Shown here: positions 23,014 through 36,034 of the stretch, piece after piece | How positions within the stretch are numbered: position 1 is the first letter of the stretch | Layout of the letters: the number at the start of each line of letters is the position of its first letter | Assembly: GCA_030248195.1 (NCBI GenBank) | Contig: JASAND010012799.1 | Location: forward strand, 45,331-109,330 | Direction of reading: 5' to 3' | Source of the DNA: Trissonchulus latispiculum | Lineage: Eukaryota > Nematoda > Enoplea > Enoplida > Ironidae | DNA length: 64,000 nt | The notes under the pieces: generated by a model | The model's input: the letters and a program-made list of their open reading frames with translations, nothing else | What the model was told of the DNA's origin: nothing | The model's database searches: none | Position numbers and translations under genes: made by a program

Positions 23014-23960
23014 TTTCAATTCCCGAAATGTACTGAAGTGGTACGTCGTCATGTATGACACATATTAGTTGAAACAGTACCAAAAACCAGCAAATAAAAT
23101 GATTTCACTGCTTTTAAAATGCATGTCCGTACTGATGCAGCATCTTAATTGAAATTAAACTGACTTGCATTAGACGTTGAAAAAGGTTCACAAAAGCTAC
23201 AACTTGAATTTAAGGAATTGCTATTCATGGTTTTCAAATAATTGAATCACACAGCCACAGGCACTGAAGCGCAGTTTAATTTTTACCTTTTAACTAAAAA
23301 GCGTACACTACGTGTGCAAGATTTTTTAATTGGAGTATATGGGCATATGAAATGATATCCTAAAGTGAGGGGAGGCGTCATACTAAACATTTTGACACAT
23401 GCATAAGGGCCAATATGCATGCAATACAATGCAATACATAATAGCGGCAACATGTTTTGCATTGTTGGATTCAGCTCAATTGGAACGTTAAGTCCGATTC
23501 ATTATTACGCGATTTTTGATGACATTATGGGATTGATGGCCATAGCTGCGGCCTCCAAATTAAATTAAAGTATGGAAGATTTTAGTGCACACTTACTGTG
23601 CAGTTTCCGCTTTTCAGTGTGACGGAACTGTATAACGATGGTCAATTCTGGCAAACACAGTTTAGTTTAAGGTACAGCGGGCTCCAACAGGGAACACACA
23701 CAGAAGGCAAATGTAATGTTGCAAATACAATTGGCTATATAAAATGAAAAGCTTAAAACTAAATCTTAATCACTAACTTATGCAAATGAATTAAAACTAC
23801 TTTCTGGATTCATTTGAAGGAGGGACAGAATATTTTATTATGAGCAATTAACAAGATAAAATAAAAACTAATGGAATCTCAAATTTGCATTTATCCTGAC
23901 TTTGGCATGCGTTGAATAGAGCTCCAAAGAAATAATTTTCTCATTGTCGTTGTCAGGTGC
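22974..23960. other. Sequence between right arm and direct repeat B
   Basis: Starts with the TA run closing the right arm (to 23010). The rest is AT-rich with no open frame of note and no counterpart at 1081-2254, so the palindrome's two flanks differ here. Confidence 0.5.
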
Positions 23961-25640
23961 ATATGCGACAAATCTGTCTGTTTTCTTGGAAAATTCCAGA
24001 CTGCAATAACTGTCTGGGTTTCCGGAAAAAATATAATAAAATTATGCAAATTAGCTGTCTGTCTTTCTCGACATAGCTTTGCAAAGTTGTGTTTTAATTA
24101 TTGTTGCTGTCCAAGGTAAGTCTTGGGTTGGGTAGATTTGTTAGGTATTAGGTAAATTTGTTAGATCTTAGGTAAATAAGTTCTTGAGGTAGATTTGTTT
24201 AAATCTTTGTGGTTTGGTGATACAGATTGTTTTACATATATACACTGTTTTAACTAAGCTATAAAGTGCACAAACATTCAAGTCTAGCACAAAAAAATTA
24301 TTTCAGACCCATAAAGCTCCGACAAAACCAGTAAATGTTTGCAAATGTTGATCAAACATCCTTAAAATTCGTTTGTTTCTGCACATCTCAGTGGCGAATA
24401 TGCACACCAACACCATTTGCTCATGTATGCTTCAACGAAATGTTGAAATGTTTGTTTGTTTGAAATATGACACCTGAAATGCGTCAATATTTAATCAATA
24501 TGAAAATGTTTCTGTTTCGTGCGTACCTATCTAAACTACTCTTAATGCAACTAATGTAGCTGTTTATTTTAATTTTTTATTTTCAACGTGTAGTGTCAGT
24601 ACCATTGGTTGACTTTAAAAACTGTTTGCATAACTTGTGTCTTTCTCAGGTTGTGCGAGTTAATTTGTAATCTACCTCACCGAGGAGTTCTGAGATTTGC
24701 AGGATAAAACCCAAATTTTAGAAACGATAATTTTGTTATAGCATTGAGTTAAGAATTAACCCTAAACCCTAACTAAAACGCCTCCGGCTATACCCGGGTT
24801 CGGTTGACCCCATTCCTAGGTTAGGACTTATAGCTAAATTTCTTTCCCTAATTGGCGATTTAACCGGATTAAACAAGTTCGCTCTCTTCATAACATCGGA
24901 ACCTTAGGTAATTTGGGTTGCAAACAGTGTCTGGCTTAATTTTTTGTATGTTTGTTTTGATTTTTCAGAATGCTGCTTTATGTCATCTCACGTAGGGATG
25001 ACTACCTTCCTGTGGTTTTTGGCAAGAAATTGAACCTGGGAAGTGTCGGAAGCCCCCTCCTCCCAACTAGAGAAGCCAAAAGTAGGGGAATCTTAAGTAG
25101 TCAAAAATTTCCAGCAATGCAGTAAACTGTGCCTGTTTTCTACATTTACTGTATACGCTAAGAAGTACTCCAAAGTTCAGGCTGAGCCCCAAAATAGACG
25201 AGTCTAGACCAAAAAATCCGGGAAGCCGGAATAGTTTTAAGAAAACTGGACTAAAGTCATTAAATTTTGACAATTTCTGGAAACCCCTAAGTGGGTGGGA
25301 AAGCCAAAAAACTGGGGATAGGATCAAGCGGGTAATGAGAGGGTCGAATGGGAGGGTGGGGTCAAGTGAGTGCCAAAAATTCTGATGGAAACTGGTATTG
25401 CCTATGACAAGTTAACATAGGATAAGATTTTATCTGTTGTTTGCAGTTTGCCCTTCACCTCAGTAAGTAGAAGAAACCGGAAGCAGAAATTTGATAGATT
25501 GAATTGGTCGAGGAAACATTAGTTACCCCGATTTTATTCCCTGAAGTGATCTAATGGTCTACAATCAAATGTTCATAATTTGTACAATCAATTACGTTAA
25601 TGATGCAATACAGTCTCTTTCAATGCTGTCAGAATTTTTT
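23960..25640 (+). repeat. Direct repeat, copy B (partner at 1-1080)
   Basis: Same-orientation match to 1-1080, from CTGTCTGTTTTCTTGG to ACAGTCTCTTTCAATGCTGT. About 0.9 kb of extra sequence is present around 24310-25220, including ATTAACCCTAAACCCTAA at 24754. The 366-bp insertion of copy A is absent. No gene. Confidence 0.7.
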
Positions 25641-26180
25641 AATATTCATTCATAAATTCAGGATTAATTGCTCATACTGATTACACTTTAACGTCATCTG
25701 TCCCTTTGACAAACTCTCACCCCTGCCTTGGTTAATTCTGTGGTTTTTGAATACAATACTCTATTATAAATGACTGCAAATTATTTGATTTACTATAATA
25801 TGTCAACAAGTACTCCTATCGAGTGCAGTACTTTTGAAGATATTCAGTAATTTTCCTTAGAAAAATATACGTGGCGATCTCCTTTCCATTCTCATTATTG
25901 TAGAAAGCTAATAATTTGAAATAAGTTACATTAATCAGCTAAAATCAAACTTTCCCACCCAGCACATAAATTGAAATATCGAATCGCTTAAAAACAATTG
26001 CGGAATGCATAGGTTTGTGCGTTTTGATTGTGCGGTTTTGTTTTGAACGACTAACATCGAGCATTGCAGATTTTAAGCAGAGTTCACTGCATCATTGTTC
26101 GATTTGCCCAGTCAGGCCTGCTCTGCTTGCGATTTTACTGCGAATTCACCTACTTCACTTTTAAGCTCACATTCATATGA
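25641..26180. other. No gene seen
   Basis: AT-rich, stop-rich in all frames. No repeat partner recognised in this window. Confidence 0.5.
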
Positions 26181-26544
26181 TCAAGAGTACATAAAGCACA
26201 GTACATAAAGTCAAGAGCAAAAACTATGCTCTGCTCGCTAACGGCCCACCCCCTCCCCCGCAAATCAGACCCTAGTTACCCCCGCCACAAATCAGTACTT
26301 TGCCGAAACGGGGGTACGCTCACTGGCTCTATGTTTATGTGCTACAACTCGAAAACACAAGCAGTGTGTTGTGCTAGCGAATTTTGTGCCTGCTTCGAGT
26401 TTTAGAACACAAGCATAGTGCACGAAAGTTTTTGAAATGATGGTCTAATTTGCGGGGGGTCAGCCGTTAGCGTGCAGAGCATAGATTTTGCTCTGATAAC
26501 ATAGAGTGTGCCTAGTGGCACACTCTTATATTATGTACTCTTGA
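26181..26544. mobile_element. Foldback MITE (CCAAGAG family), copy 2
   Basis: Begins TCAAGAGTACATAAA and ends TTATGTACTCTTGA. Flanks TATGA (26176-26180) and TATCA (26545-26549) form a 5-bp target duplication with one mismatch. The interior has CTAACGGCCCACCCCC, AACGGGGGTACGCTCACT and the GGGGGGTCAGCCGTTAGCG counterpart. Confidence 0.85.
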
Positions 26545-26716
26545 TATCATTAACACATACTGCACGTGGAAGCAGCGCTGATTTTACACAGATTTCTAGG
26601 TTCCAGCTCAGTTTCTGAATATGGCCGCTGCGAAAACTGCAGGTTACCATAGCTTAGTTAAAAAGACTTTCATTTGAGAAGGTATTTAACTTTATTTGAG
26701 AGAAGACAACATTTAA

Positions 26717-26794
26717 ACCTCCTGTGGAGTTCGAACCCACACTTGCTGCCTCCGGATTTCTAGTCCGATGACTTCACAACTCGGCCGTGGGGAC
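26717..26794 (-). tRNA. tRNA-Ser(AGA)-like sequence, probably degenerate
   Basis: The minus strand reads GTCCCCACGGCCGAG (acceptor and D-arm start), then GGACTAGAAATCC (anticodon arm with AGA in a CTAGAAA loop) and GTGGGTTCGAACTCCAC (T-arm). The anticodon stem TCGGA/TCCGG pairs. Against a functional tRNA: the acceptor stem has at least two mismatches, the normally invariant G53-C61 pair is G-T, and the variable arm (about 11 nt) is short for tRNA-Ser. It may be a tRNA pseudogene or the head of a SINE. Confidence 0.45.
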
Positions 26795-26799
26795 TTGGA

Positions 26800-28330
26800 T
26801 ACTTGTTTAAGAGTTTGTTTTAAAATTTATCTCGCTGTTACTTCCGCCTTCGTTTTTGTGTGAAAAGGCGAACCTTTGCAACGTGCATTTAATCTTTCTC
26901 TTTTTTCTCTGCATGTTTTCTTCTCTCCGTTTATTTCTCTGCACGCTCCCTATTAGAATATTTTCCCCTATTTCTTCCTCTTGTTCCCTCCTCTGTTTCT
27001 CCTTCGTCTTAATAGGTGATTATTCTCGATTGATTTTTCAGTGCGTGTTATCTTTTACACTTTTTACACACGTCAATACCAGAAGCATTCGGATTTCAAT
27101 CGACAAGGTTAGTTTACTTTCTTTGTTTTGTTTCTAATCTTAACTAATTAAATTCAGTTTTAGATTTTCTATTTCTGAATATTCTTCTGTTTTTCCAAAT
27201 TTTCTCCATTTATCCAAACTTTCAAATTAACTTCTAAAATATTTCCATGCCGCTTTGTAACTCTTAGCGTAGCAGTACCTCAGCAGCACAGCACCCTTCG
27301 GGCCTGTGGAGCTCCCGGGTCACGTCGAGCTCTATGTGCTAGAAAAGGTTAAATGTGCACCAAAAGGTTCCTTCTCTCAAAGAAATGTACGTAGCTGACC
27401 TGTTACGCTTTAAGTTTGGCATGGTTCGCATCACATTAGCTGAAATTTAAAAAGCAAAGCATTGCGCTAAAACAGCTGTCTGATGCGCTCTAGTTTGCAG
27501 ATAATGCGCTCAGCTTTACCTCGATAGCGTCATAATTTGTTGTTTTCCTAGAACACAAAAATTTTGCCGATTTACCATCCTCCTTCCATAAAATATTCCA
27601 CGCGCACTCGCACAAGTATTACTTGTGTAATGTCTCAAAAGAGAAAACGATGAAAAACTATCTAGAACAGCTCAAAATGCTAAAAATATTGGCCTGTTTT
27701 CTTTTCTATTACTGCTATAACTAACGGCTGGAAATTTGATTTGCTGATTTGAAATTTGCTAAAGCCTACAGTTATGATTAAGGATATATGTAGACAACTA
27801 TGTAACAGAGAGGACACAGATAAGATATACGTTATGCATTGTTGCCTTTATATTAGTAGATGACACTTAGTCGGTACTTTAGGAAAAAAGTATAATACCT
27901 TGCGTATTAGCCTGTAACCTGTAATTATCGTTATTATTATTATTACAATGTTGTTCCCATCGGCGGGTAAAATAACCCATTTTTCAAAATTGATTATTTT
28001 TGTAACCATTAGCAGGAAACCTTAAATAAACACATACACATGTGCTTAATAGAGTCTATTAATTAAACTAGTATAGGTTTTGCCTAGCTTCTTTCCATTA
28101 TGTGTGGTCCAGGTGGCCAAAATCTGGAATGGTGCCATTTCAAGCCAAATTTTTCAATTTCGTCAAACATAACGAATTCTTCACTAAAATAGGTCGGGTT
28201 TGGCTTTAAATGCAATAAAACACGTTTTCATGTGATAGGATGCTTAAAATGCAAAAATTAAACAAATTTCAAAAATTTCCAAAATTTGCCTGTTTACGTA
28301 CAATTTCCTGCAATTTTTCAAAAATGTTGG
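26800..28330. other. No gene recognised
   Basis: A pyrimidine-rich plus strand at 26880-27010 gives a 93-codon frame of low complexity. 27250-27345 is a slightly GC-richer patch. I can support nothing specific. Confidence 0.4.
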
Positions 28331-28344
28331 TATTTTTCAATGTA

Positions 28345-28790
28345 GACCTACTAAAAACAACCCGCTCTTTCGAACGGCACCATCAAAATTGTTCTGGCAC
28401 GCTTCCAGCAAAAAATCCGGGTGGGTTTTTTTCCGCCGAAGGGTTTTTTCCCGCCGATGGGTTTTTCCCGCCGATGGGCTTTTTCCCGCCGATGGGTTTT
28501 TCCCGATACGAAAAACTTTAATTTCTCCATAACGACAGGGCTTAGAGAGACAAACTATACCTCATTGGAAAGCTTAGGGCAAACCCTAATTAAATATAGC
28601 ATCAAGGTCGTGCTAGCCCAAACCAGTCGAAAGTTCTGGTCCAAGAAACAAAAAGTGGGTTTTCCCCCGCTTGACTATATATTTTCACGCAGTTATACTA
28701 AAAGCAACCCGCTCTTTCATTTAGAACCGTTAGAAATGCTCCTGGCAACTTTCCAAAAAATTTTGGGGTGGGTTTTTCCCGGATTGGGAT
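28345..28790 (+). repeat. 348-bp duplicated block containing an 18-bp minisatellite
   Basis: ACTAAAA(A/G)CAACCCGCTCTTTC occurs at 28350 and 28698. Each time it is followed about 60 bp later by a GGTGGGTTTTTxCC segment. Between them, 28425-28505 contains about five copies of an 18-bp unit, GGGTTTTTCCCGCCGAT(G), with small length changes of the T-run. The resulting open frame (Phe-Pro-rich) is a repeat artefact. Confidence 0.8.
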
Positions 28791-28799
28791 TTTTCTGCA

Positions 28800-29310
28800 A
28801 ATTATTAGTGCACGTTGTAACAACAAATTGGAATTCACGGATTGTATAGTATATATCCTAAGATGATGCTCCATACATCTCATCGTTCATCCTCACCAGG
28901 CATGGCCATGGGCAACAGGCATGGAGAAACTAGGCGCTATATGCCTTCTGCATTAGAATTAGACAGATACGAGCGAAAAAATATCTGAGAAAGAAAAAGC
29001 TTTTCTTTCGTGGAGGAAAATTATTTTGAGAAAATGCAATTTACAGGCTACCAGAATTACATGCAATATATATACATACATTCTGACTACTGAGTTAATC
29101 ATAGAATAACCTCTTAGACGCAATTTTTACACAGTTCAATTGCATAATTCTATGCATTTGAACAGCAATGTTCCAAAATGTTACAGTTTTAGATTTAGAT
29201 TTAAATTTAGATTTTAGATATTTACATAGTCTTTCAGATTTATTTTTAAAAAATTAATAAGCAGGTTTTGTGGAGAAATTACCTTGAATGTGAGGAAACG
29301 ATGTAATTAA
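28800..29310. other. No gene seen
   Basis: AT-rich, includes a short TTTAGATTTAGATTTAAATTTAGAT stretch-like array at 29188-29215 (TTTAGA units). Nothing coding. Confidence 0.4.
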
Positions 29311-29315
29311 GATAA

Positions 29316-29722
29316 CCAAGAGTACATAATACATAAGAGTATGACAAGCGTCATACGCTATGTATTATCAGCTCGCTACATCCTCTGCACGCTATCGGCT
29401 GACCCCGTACCTAAATCAGGCCCCCCTTGACCCCGCCCCTACACATGTACGGGGTCCAAACGGGGGATCGGGGTCTATGTTAGTATACTTACATGTTAAA
29501 CTTGACGGGGCCCCAATTTGTGCTTGTATGATTTACACATCTGTGTACAAAATATACAAGCACGAGCCCGATCCCCCGTTTAGACCGCGTACATGTATAG
29601 GGGCGGGGTGAGGGGGGTCTGATTTAGGTACGGGGTCAGCCGATAGCGTGCAGAGGATGTAGCGAGCTGATAATACGTAGCGTATGACGCTTGTCATACT
29701 CTTATGTATTATGTACTCTTGA
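29316..29722. mobile_element. Foldback MITE (CCAAGAG family), copy 3
   Basis: CCAAGAGTACATAATACATA at the left, with the complement ending CTCTTGA at the right. Flanks are GATAA and TATAA (one mismatch). It is a near-complete palindrome: CTGACCCCGTACCTAAATCA at 29399 pairs with its complement at about 29620, and ACATGTACGGGGTC with GACCGCGTACATGT. It differs from the other copies in the middle (ACGGGGTCCAAACGGGGG), so the family has sub-types. Confidence 0.9.
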
Positions 29723-29727
29723 TATAA

Positions 29728-32700
29728 CTGAACAATTTATCTTTTGAAAGATTTGATTGAGTTTGATCTTTTGTTTTGTTTTGTTTGGTCTTAGTCTTTT
29801 GATTTTTGTTTATGGAATTTGTCCAGAAAGTAGTTTTTGGTGTAACAGCTGTATAGCTGGTACCCATAAATTTATCCAAACAATTCTGTCAAAATTTCAC
29901 CATATAACTTTATGCTCTAACAGCGTATCCATATCAGTGAAATCATAAGCATAAACTGAATTGGCATGAATACACTTATTCAAATTTTTAAACCTATAAA
30001 TGCACACGAACTTTTGTTGTCCAGAAAAAAATTAATATGAATAGCAAGAAGATGGTCCATTCCGATTTGAGTTCTCGGTTTTAGTACAAACACGACCCTA
30101 CTGTAAAGATAAGGAAGCAAAAATGCGTATTGATGTGGACTGATCTCTAGGAAAAAGAGTCGCTATCCGATTTTTGTATCAAAAAACTCATAGCGATGCG
30201 ATTGTATGGTTATTGCAGAAACCAGACCAGGAATTACCACAAAAGTGAGCAGGGCATTAAAACATTTGAGATGGCCCGAAAACATTGGTACCAACTGGCA
30301 TTACTGCTGATTACCAAATAACTGAGCCATCAGATCCCAATCACGGATATCTTCTTGATTATTCACATCTTACAGGCAAATTAGTTCAAGTGTATGCAAT
30401 ACGTCAATCTTGGCAACTATATTAAGGTGTACAAGATGCTTCTTTAAGTTCATTGAAAAGGATGAATGTTCAAATCCTCAAAACGACCCAGATCAAAAAA
30501 TTAGCAAAGGCGTGGTGTAAATCATGTAAATCGAAAGAAAGCTTCCACATTTGAAAGCTGTGTTAAGCAAGAAAGCCGGGCATGAATCCTCAGAAAAGCA
30601 GTCTAAAAATATGGTCAGCAGATGATGCAGTCAAGATTATCATCAAACTTGAGTATATCCCAATTCTTATTTGTACTATTCCTTTACTACCTTCGCCAAG
30701 TATTTAAAAAGAACAGCACGCTGAGTTGTAACAAATTTCTGCTCAATGTCAAAGGGAATAGAATAAACGCTGCCGTCAATCTCATGTGCTTTATGCATAG
30801 ATACGGTCCCACCGGAAGACGAGAACAGACTCAACATCTATTGTAATTACGTTTGTCATGTCGCTGAAACCGTCAGTATCCGTTTTTTGCTGAAAGGACT
30901 GCAAGACGTTTCACGTGATGCATAAGGATAAGTCATCAAGAACGTGTACGCCAGCAGGACCCTCAAGGAGCTATTGCATAATTCAATAATGTCCGAAACT
31001 CTCTGCTTAGGAATGCACAGACCAATCGGGTGAAAGCTTACGCTGGAAAGCATAGCTAACTTGGAATTCACTGCCAATGAGGTTCCAACGGAACCAGGCT
31101 AGGACACTGAAAGTAGACCAGGTAGCAAAGCTTCGAGTGCAGGGTAGGCTGTGGGGGTATACTGTCGAAGGACTTCCAACTATGCAAACAAGAATGAAGT
31201 TTAGTAGATTAAATCCTGTCAAAACACACCGCAAGCATATCAAGATAGCTGAAGAGTGTCATGGACGAAAACGAGCACCACTTGAATCGATTGAAAATTA
31301 AAAGCATCAAAAATAAATGGTAGTTTGCCTTTCGAGCAATAGGCAGCGAAGGTTTCTCGTTCTGCCGACCCCTCGAAGGGACAGCCCTGTAAAAGAAAGA
31401 TCGAAGGAATTCCCACGATAAACGGCTTCAGTTTCACGACCAAGAAGTTTTCAGAGCAGAAAATTACAAACCAAATGGAACTAGAAAAGCTGAAAAGTTC
31501 CGCCTCAGATGTTTGATTCAGGCACCTTCTGAAACAATTGACCAGGTTAATTGTAGAGCAGGCTTGGTCAAAGTTAAAGTAGGAGGGAGCCTGACTAGTC
31601 GTGGAAAAGTAGTTAAGGTCAAAGAACAAATTTTAACTGGAGAATATGTCTGTGACTATTGAGGTATCCTTTTGTCGGCTGAAGAAGGAGAAAATGTTTT
31701 TGAAAGCAAAAAGGATAGCGTTCCGGTTCGCTCCAGTGATTTGTTTTTTCAGGTTAGATGGTGAACATTTTTGCGTCAGCGCATTTCCATTTGAAAAAGC
31801 ACTTTTGTTGGATTTATTAACCATAGCACCACTTGCTCCAATGCGAAACCAGAGAAACGCTACTTTTAAATGACAGTGAGTTATGTTCAAGGCAAACCAC
31901 AACATCCCCATTCCATACTGAAATATTTGTCTGCTATCAAGGAACTGTTCAGGACCTTCTCTGCCCGTGTCCAAACGAGATATGCAAGGCAAAGTATGCC
32001 CGCTACCTCCAATTTCTGAATTATTGAATGCATGTTCATTGTGCAAGCAAAAGTCGCTCCTAGTTCTCTGAATGTATACAGCTTTGTCGATACTGTTGTC
32101 AATGGACATACTTTCAAAATTCTTGCGATCGGCAAAGCTTTCGCCGTGATTCTCCAAATGATACACTGTCGTTACCACCAAACCATCCCCACTCCAGCCG
32201 TGCCATATTTTTCCTTGCATTTCTCTTTCCTACTTATGTTTTACTGTATCATAACCATGCAACTTTGTAGCATTATTTTACCGTAATGCACTGTATTGTT
32301 TTACGACGATGATGTGAAAGACGAACTCTGATTAGGTTGAACAATTCTGAAGTGATGTATAAATACTCGGCTAGGTGAGATTGTCTAACTATTTTATTGA
32401 CCACCGGTTTGCGTACTGGCTGACAATTTTGTAGTGATTTGTAGGAAATTTTTGTGTGTTCAGATTAGTGTTCCTTGTTAAGCTTGTTCCTGAGTTTAGT
32501 GTGGCGGTCACTTTTGCTATTGTCTTATTGTTTCATAAGTGTACATAATTTTGTGTGGGTGTGACCACGCAGCTATCTCATGCTTGTTCTGTCCTGTCGC
32601 GAAGAATAGGGAATGGTTGAATTCTTTTGATTTCAATTTTCAAACTGCATAACTACTGTTAATTTGTTTATATTAAAATGTGTTGTTTAAAGTTACACTA

Positions 32701-33400
32701 CTTATAGAGCTTAGGAGAGCCTAGGTAGGGTTGTGCCGAATTGTTTGGTTCATGAAGTCCCTCACTTTCTGAAATAAAGGTCGTCCGTGCCTGTTCTAAT
32801 TCCAGAAAATGTTTGTGTTAGTGTCTGATTAATATTTGTTTTGCGTAGACGTCTACTTGTCAGTTGCACGCAGACTAGGGAAACCTTTCGAAAGAGCAGC
32901 TGCCTTTTCATTATTAGTCACAGAGGTATGTGTATACGTTTACACATATTACAAACTCCTCAAGAAAGCGAGCCTGCCCTATCAAGAAATGAGCGTAGCG
33001 TATATTTCTTTGTTAGAGAAAGAGAGTTAATTGTGTGAGGAAACTTGTGTAAACAACGTCGGTGAAATGCCTTAACGTTCACGTTAAGTAGGGAAAGTCG
33101 GCGTTTGCTCCAACGCTTATTAAAGAAACATGAGTCGTACGAGACTTGCAATTCTGAAAAGTAAGGGGACGTTTTGCACTGAACAATTTGACAGATGCAC
33201 TATTCTCCCGTGTATATAATTTTATTACAATTTTATAGAACGTTTCATTACAACAGATTCCAGTTCCAAAATAATATACTTAGACTTACTAGAATTAGAA
33301 TTAGCGTTGAAACATTCCAAATAAATGAAGACGGAGCAAGTAAGTTTAGACTAACTTTATAGAATACATCAATGGATCAAATCTCAAACTGAAGGAAGTT
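29728..33400. other. Unrecognised region; possible degraded coding sequence at 30.9-32.2 kb
   Basis: Between 30.9 and 32.2 kb the base composition is less AT-rich and frames of 65-195 codons exist on both strands, none agreeing with a known domain. On the plus strand 31646-31873 is open (75 codons), and the next segment has Cys/His spacing (LCPCPNEICKAKY, then MHVHC across a stop at about 32026) vaguely like a zinc finger. On the minus strand 31633-32220 is open for 195 codons but has low-information composition. I cannot assign a gene. Confidence 0.3.
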
Positions 33401-34190
33401 CTTTGTTTGCATTAGTTCATAAATGAGCTTTGAAGCAGTTCCAGTGCAATTTTGATACTGTATCGAGTTAAATTCAGTATGGCCTCAGTACAGCCAGCCA
33501 AGTCCGTCAGGTTTGCAAACATACTGCATAATTGCACTATTATTAAGAAGAAGAGTAAACCACTAGAGGGCTTCTCTTCTTGGCTTCTCTTCTCTTCGGT
33601 ACTTCGACCACAATACGCGAATGTTCCCCCGTTTGCGGCGGGTCGACCAAATCGACAGCGCATACCTCCTCCCTCCGGTTGGTGGGGGGGGGGTGTAGCC
33701 AGAAAGAGGTCCCCGTTTGGTGGGGTGGTAGCCAAAGAAGAAAATCATGGACTCTTAATACTAGGGTAGGTTTTCCACAAATGCAAGAGCCAGTCCGATG
33801 GAATTTTTCAGGAATATTGAATCTGCAATTCATCTCAATCTCAAATCTGCCTTCAATTCAATTCAAGGTTTTACTCTTGTGCCCAAGTTGGCACACTAAC
33901 TAGTTGATGGGATGTATCGCATTTAAGTTTTGCAAAACCTGCAAGAAGTTGATAGAATCTCCAGAAAATTTTATTATATTTTATTCCAATTTATTTTCCT
34001 TCTTATCATGTTTGGTAGAAGTTGATTGGATCTCCATAAAATTTCATTATAAAAATGAGGTTTCGCTACTGAACTTGAAAATCCAATTTAATCAAATCTC
34101 ATCAGATTTGTAACCTACTCAAGTAAACAAAATAAATATTATATTTTACAAAACAATACAAGAACAGTTGTTCCGTTAAACATCTCTTCT
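33401..34190. other. No gene recognised; G-rich patch at 33.66-33.73 kb
   Basis: TATTAAGAAGAAGAGT followed by CCACTAGAGGGCTTCTC at 33541 resembles 54115 (AGAAGAAGAGTGAGCCACCA), so a short repeat is shared. A GGTTGGTGGGGGGGGGGTG run is at about 33678. Frames here overlap on both strands and look like chance. Confidence 0.4.
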
Positions 34191-34479
34191 TTATTCATCT
34201 TTGTTTCCTTTTTCTTTTTCTAGAAGGACGGCTTGGTTGCGGGGGGCTGAGTGCCCAGATGAACGGCCAGCAGCAGCCCCAGTTGGGAGCCCCACCGAAG
34301 AGGCATAGGCTTCCGAAGAGGCTGTCTTGTGTTCGGCCCCTTTTGGGTGGACCAAGATGTTTTTATCCTTGCAAAAGTAGTTCTTATGGAGGACAGACTT
34401 TTCCCTAAAATTAAAAATGAAGATATAGGATACGTATAACAGTATAAGTATAAGATTGGCATTAAGGTTAAAATTATTA

Positions 34480-34565
34480 TTCAAGATTATTAAGATTAGC
34501 ACCCTGTTTTTCATCCTTCTCCTTCTTCTTCTTATACTTCTCCTTCTCCTTCTTCTTTTCTCCTC
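34480..34565. repeat. (CTT)n-rich low-complexity tract
   Basis: CTTCTCCTTCTTCTTCTTAT-like pyrimidine tract in an intron or the 3' part of the JmjC-like gene. It produces a spurious Arg-rich minus-strand frame. Confidence 0.85.
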
Positions 34566-35703
34566 CTTTTGCATTATAGTCAGTATTCATTTTTCAAAAC
34601 GATTTTCCAAAAATCATTAGTAATTTTCCAACAATCAATACGACTTTTTAAAATGATTGTTCTAATTTTTAAATTGTGACTAAGAAGATTAAGGTCAAGA
34701 TGAGAACAACAATTGAATGTTTACCCGACATGAAGGCGCACGTGGTTTTTGGTTGACAAGCACCTGGTTCCTGGCACCCCTGTCCATGCATCGCTTCTTA
34801 AGCTCTAAGATGAGCTTCTGCATGAACATGGCACCCATGACAAACTCCTCGCAAAGAATGTTGACGGCCGAGTGGCAATTGGTGGCCAGGTTTAACCCAA
34901 AGTGGGCACCCTTGGGGAAGGTGACTACCTAATCGCCGGCCGCCTGATCCACCCGATAATGCCTGATCTTGTTCTGCTCCAGTAGGTAGAGGGTTGGAAA
35001 GATCTTTCGATTCAGCCATGGGGCGTTCGGGCACTCAGAAGGACACAGCTGGCTGGGTCGGACCATATCCTCCTCCATGTCCGGAATGACGTACCATCGC
35101 TTAAGACGTCGGGCCACTGGAGAAATGGCAATAGTTGAGCGATAATAACCCGCAGTTCTCGTAGTGCAAAGGAAAGCGGACGCCTGCGCTTACCCAATAA
35201 TCTAGTGGGTAGGTGACCCCCGTAACCCTCTCTGACTATTTATCCTTGGTTAATCATTCTTCTCCATGTAAGAAGGTTTTTGGGGTGCATTGTCAGAGAC
35301 GGGCATACGCTAAAGATTTTTTCCGGAAATAGAAACCGTTATCATAGGGGAGGAAGCTATATACCTCCCCCTCAATTTCCCGAGAAACGACCCTCCCTAG
35401 CGAGGCAAGAACCGCTTCCTTTTTAGTTGCAGAGTTATCCCTTCTGCCACCGGGTTTTGGAGAAAATTTCTCCGTCGCCATTAACTCGAAGCCCCCACCA
35501 TAAGGAGTCACCGCCTGATACTCCCACTAAAAAGATATTAAAGACATGATCATAATTTCAATTTCTTGATACAAAAGACGTTTTGATATAAAGTGTAATT
35601 TTATATGAGAATTAAATTATTAAATTGTAATTGCAATTATAATTTTAATTACAATTTCAAAGTTAAAATTTTATAAAAATGACAAGTGTAATTTTTTGTT
35701 TTA

Positions 35704-36029
35704 CCAAGAGTACATAATAACTAAGAGTGTGACAAGCGTCACGCTCTTAGTTATTAGGCTTGGGCCATGATCTGTACGATAACGGGTGACCCTCTACACA
35801 AATTAGACCCATCACTTCAAAGAAATTTGCACGCTATAAAGCTCAAAAACACAACTAGTCAGTTAGTTCAATGTGCGTCTGTTACGAGCTTTAGAACACA
35901 AACATAGCGTACAAATTTCTTTGAAGTGATGGGTCTAATTTATGTAGGGGTCAGCCATTATCGTGCAGATCATGTCCCAAGCCTTATGACTAAGAGCGTG
36001 ACGATTGTCACACTCTTATAAACTCTTTG
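35704..36029. mobile_element. Foldback MITE (CCAAGAG family), copy 4
   Basis: Starts CCAAGAGTACATAATAACTA, preceded by TTTTA (35699-35703). The right end is worn (CTCTTATAAACTCTTTG) and is followed by TTTTA (36030-36034). The interior palindrome pairs CCCATCACTTCAAAGAAATT (35807) with its complement at about 35912. It lies in the intron between the first two exons of the JmjC-like gene. Confidence 0.88.
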
Positions 36030-36034
36030 TTTTA

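Noticed and set aside
24754..24772. Telomere-like ATTAACCCTAAACCCTAA
   Set aside because: Only two imperfect units inside an ordinary repeat; too short to be a telomeric tract.
31240..31629. 129-codon minus-strand frame
   Set aside because: Composition like a reverse frame, no motif, no clear splice borders.
31633..32220. 195-codon minus-strand frame
   Set aside because: No recognisable domain, and overlapping plus-strand frames of similar quality; it may be a shadow of degraded sequence.
34191..34404. Possible last exon of the JmjC-like gene (LHKNYFCKDKNILVHPKGAE)
   Set aside because: It has a plausible acceptor and open frame, but the phase does not match the preceding donor; kept only as a remark.
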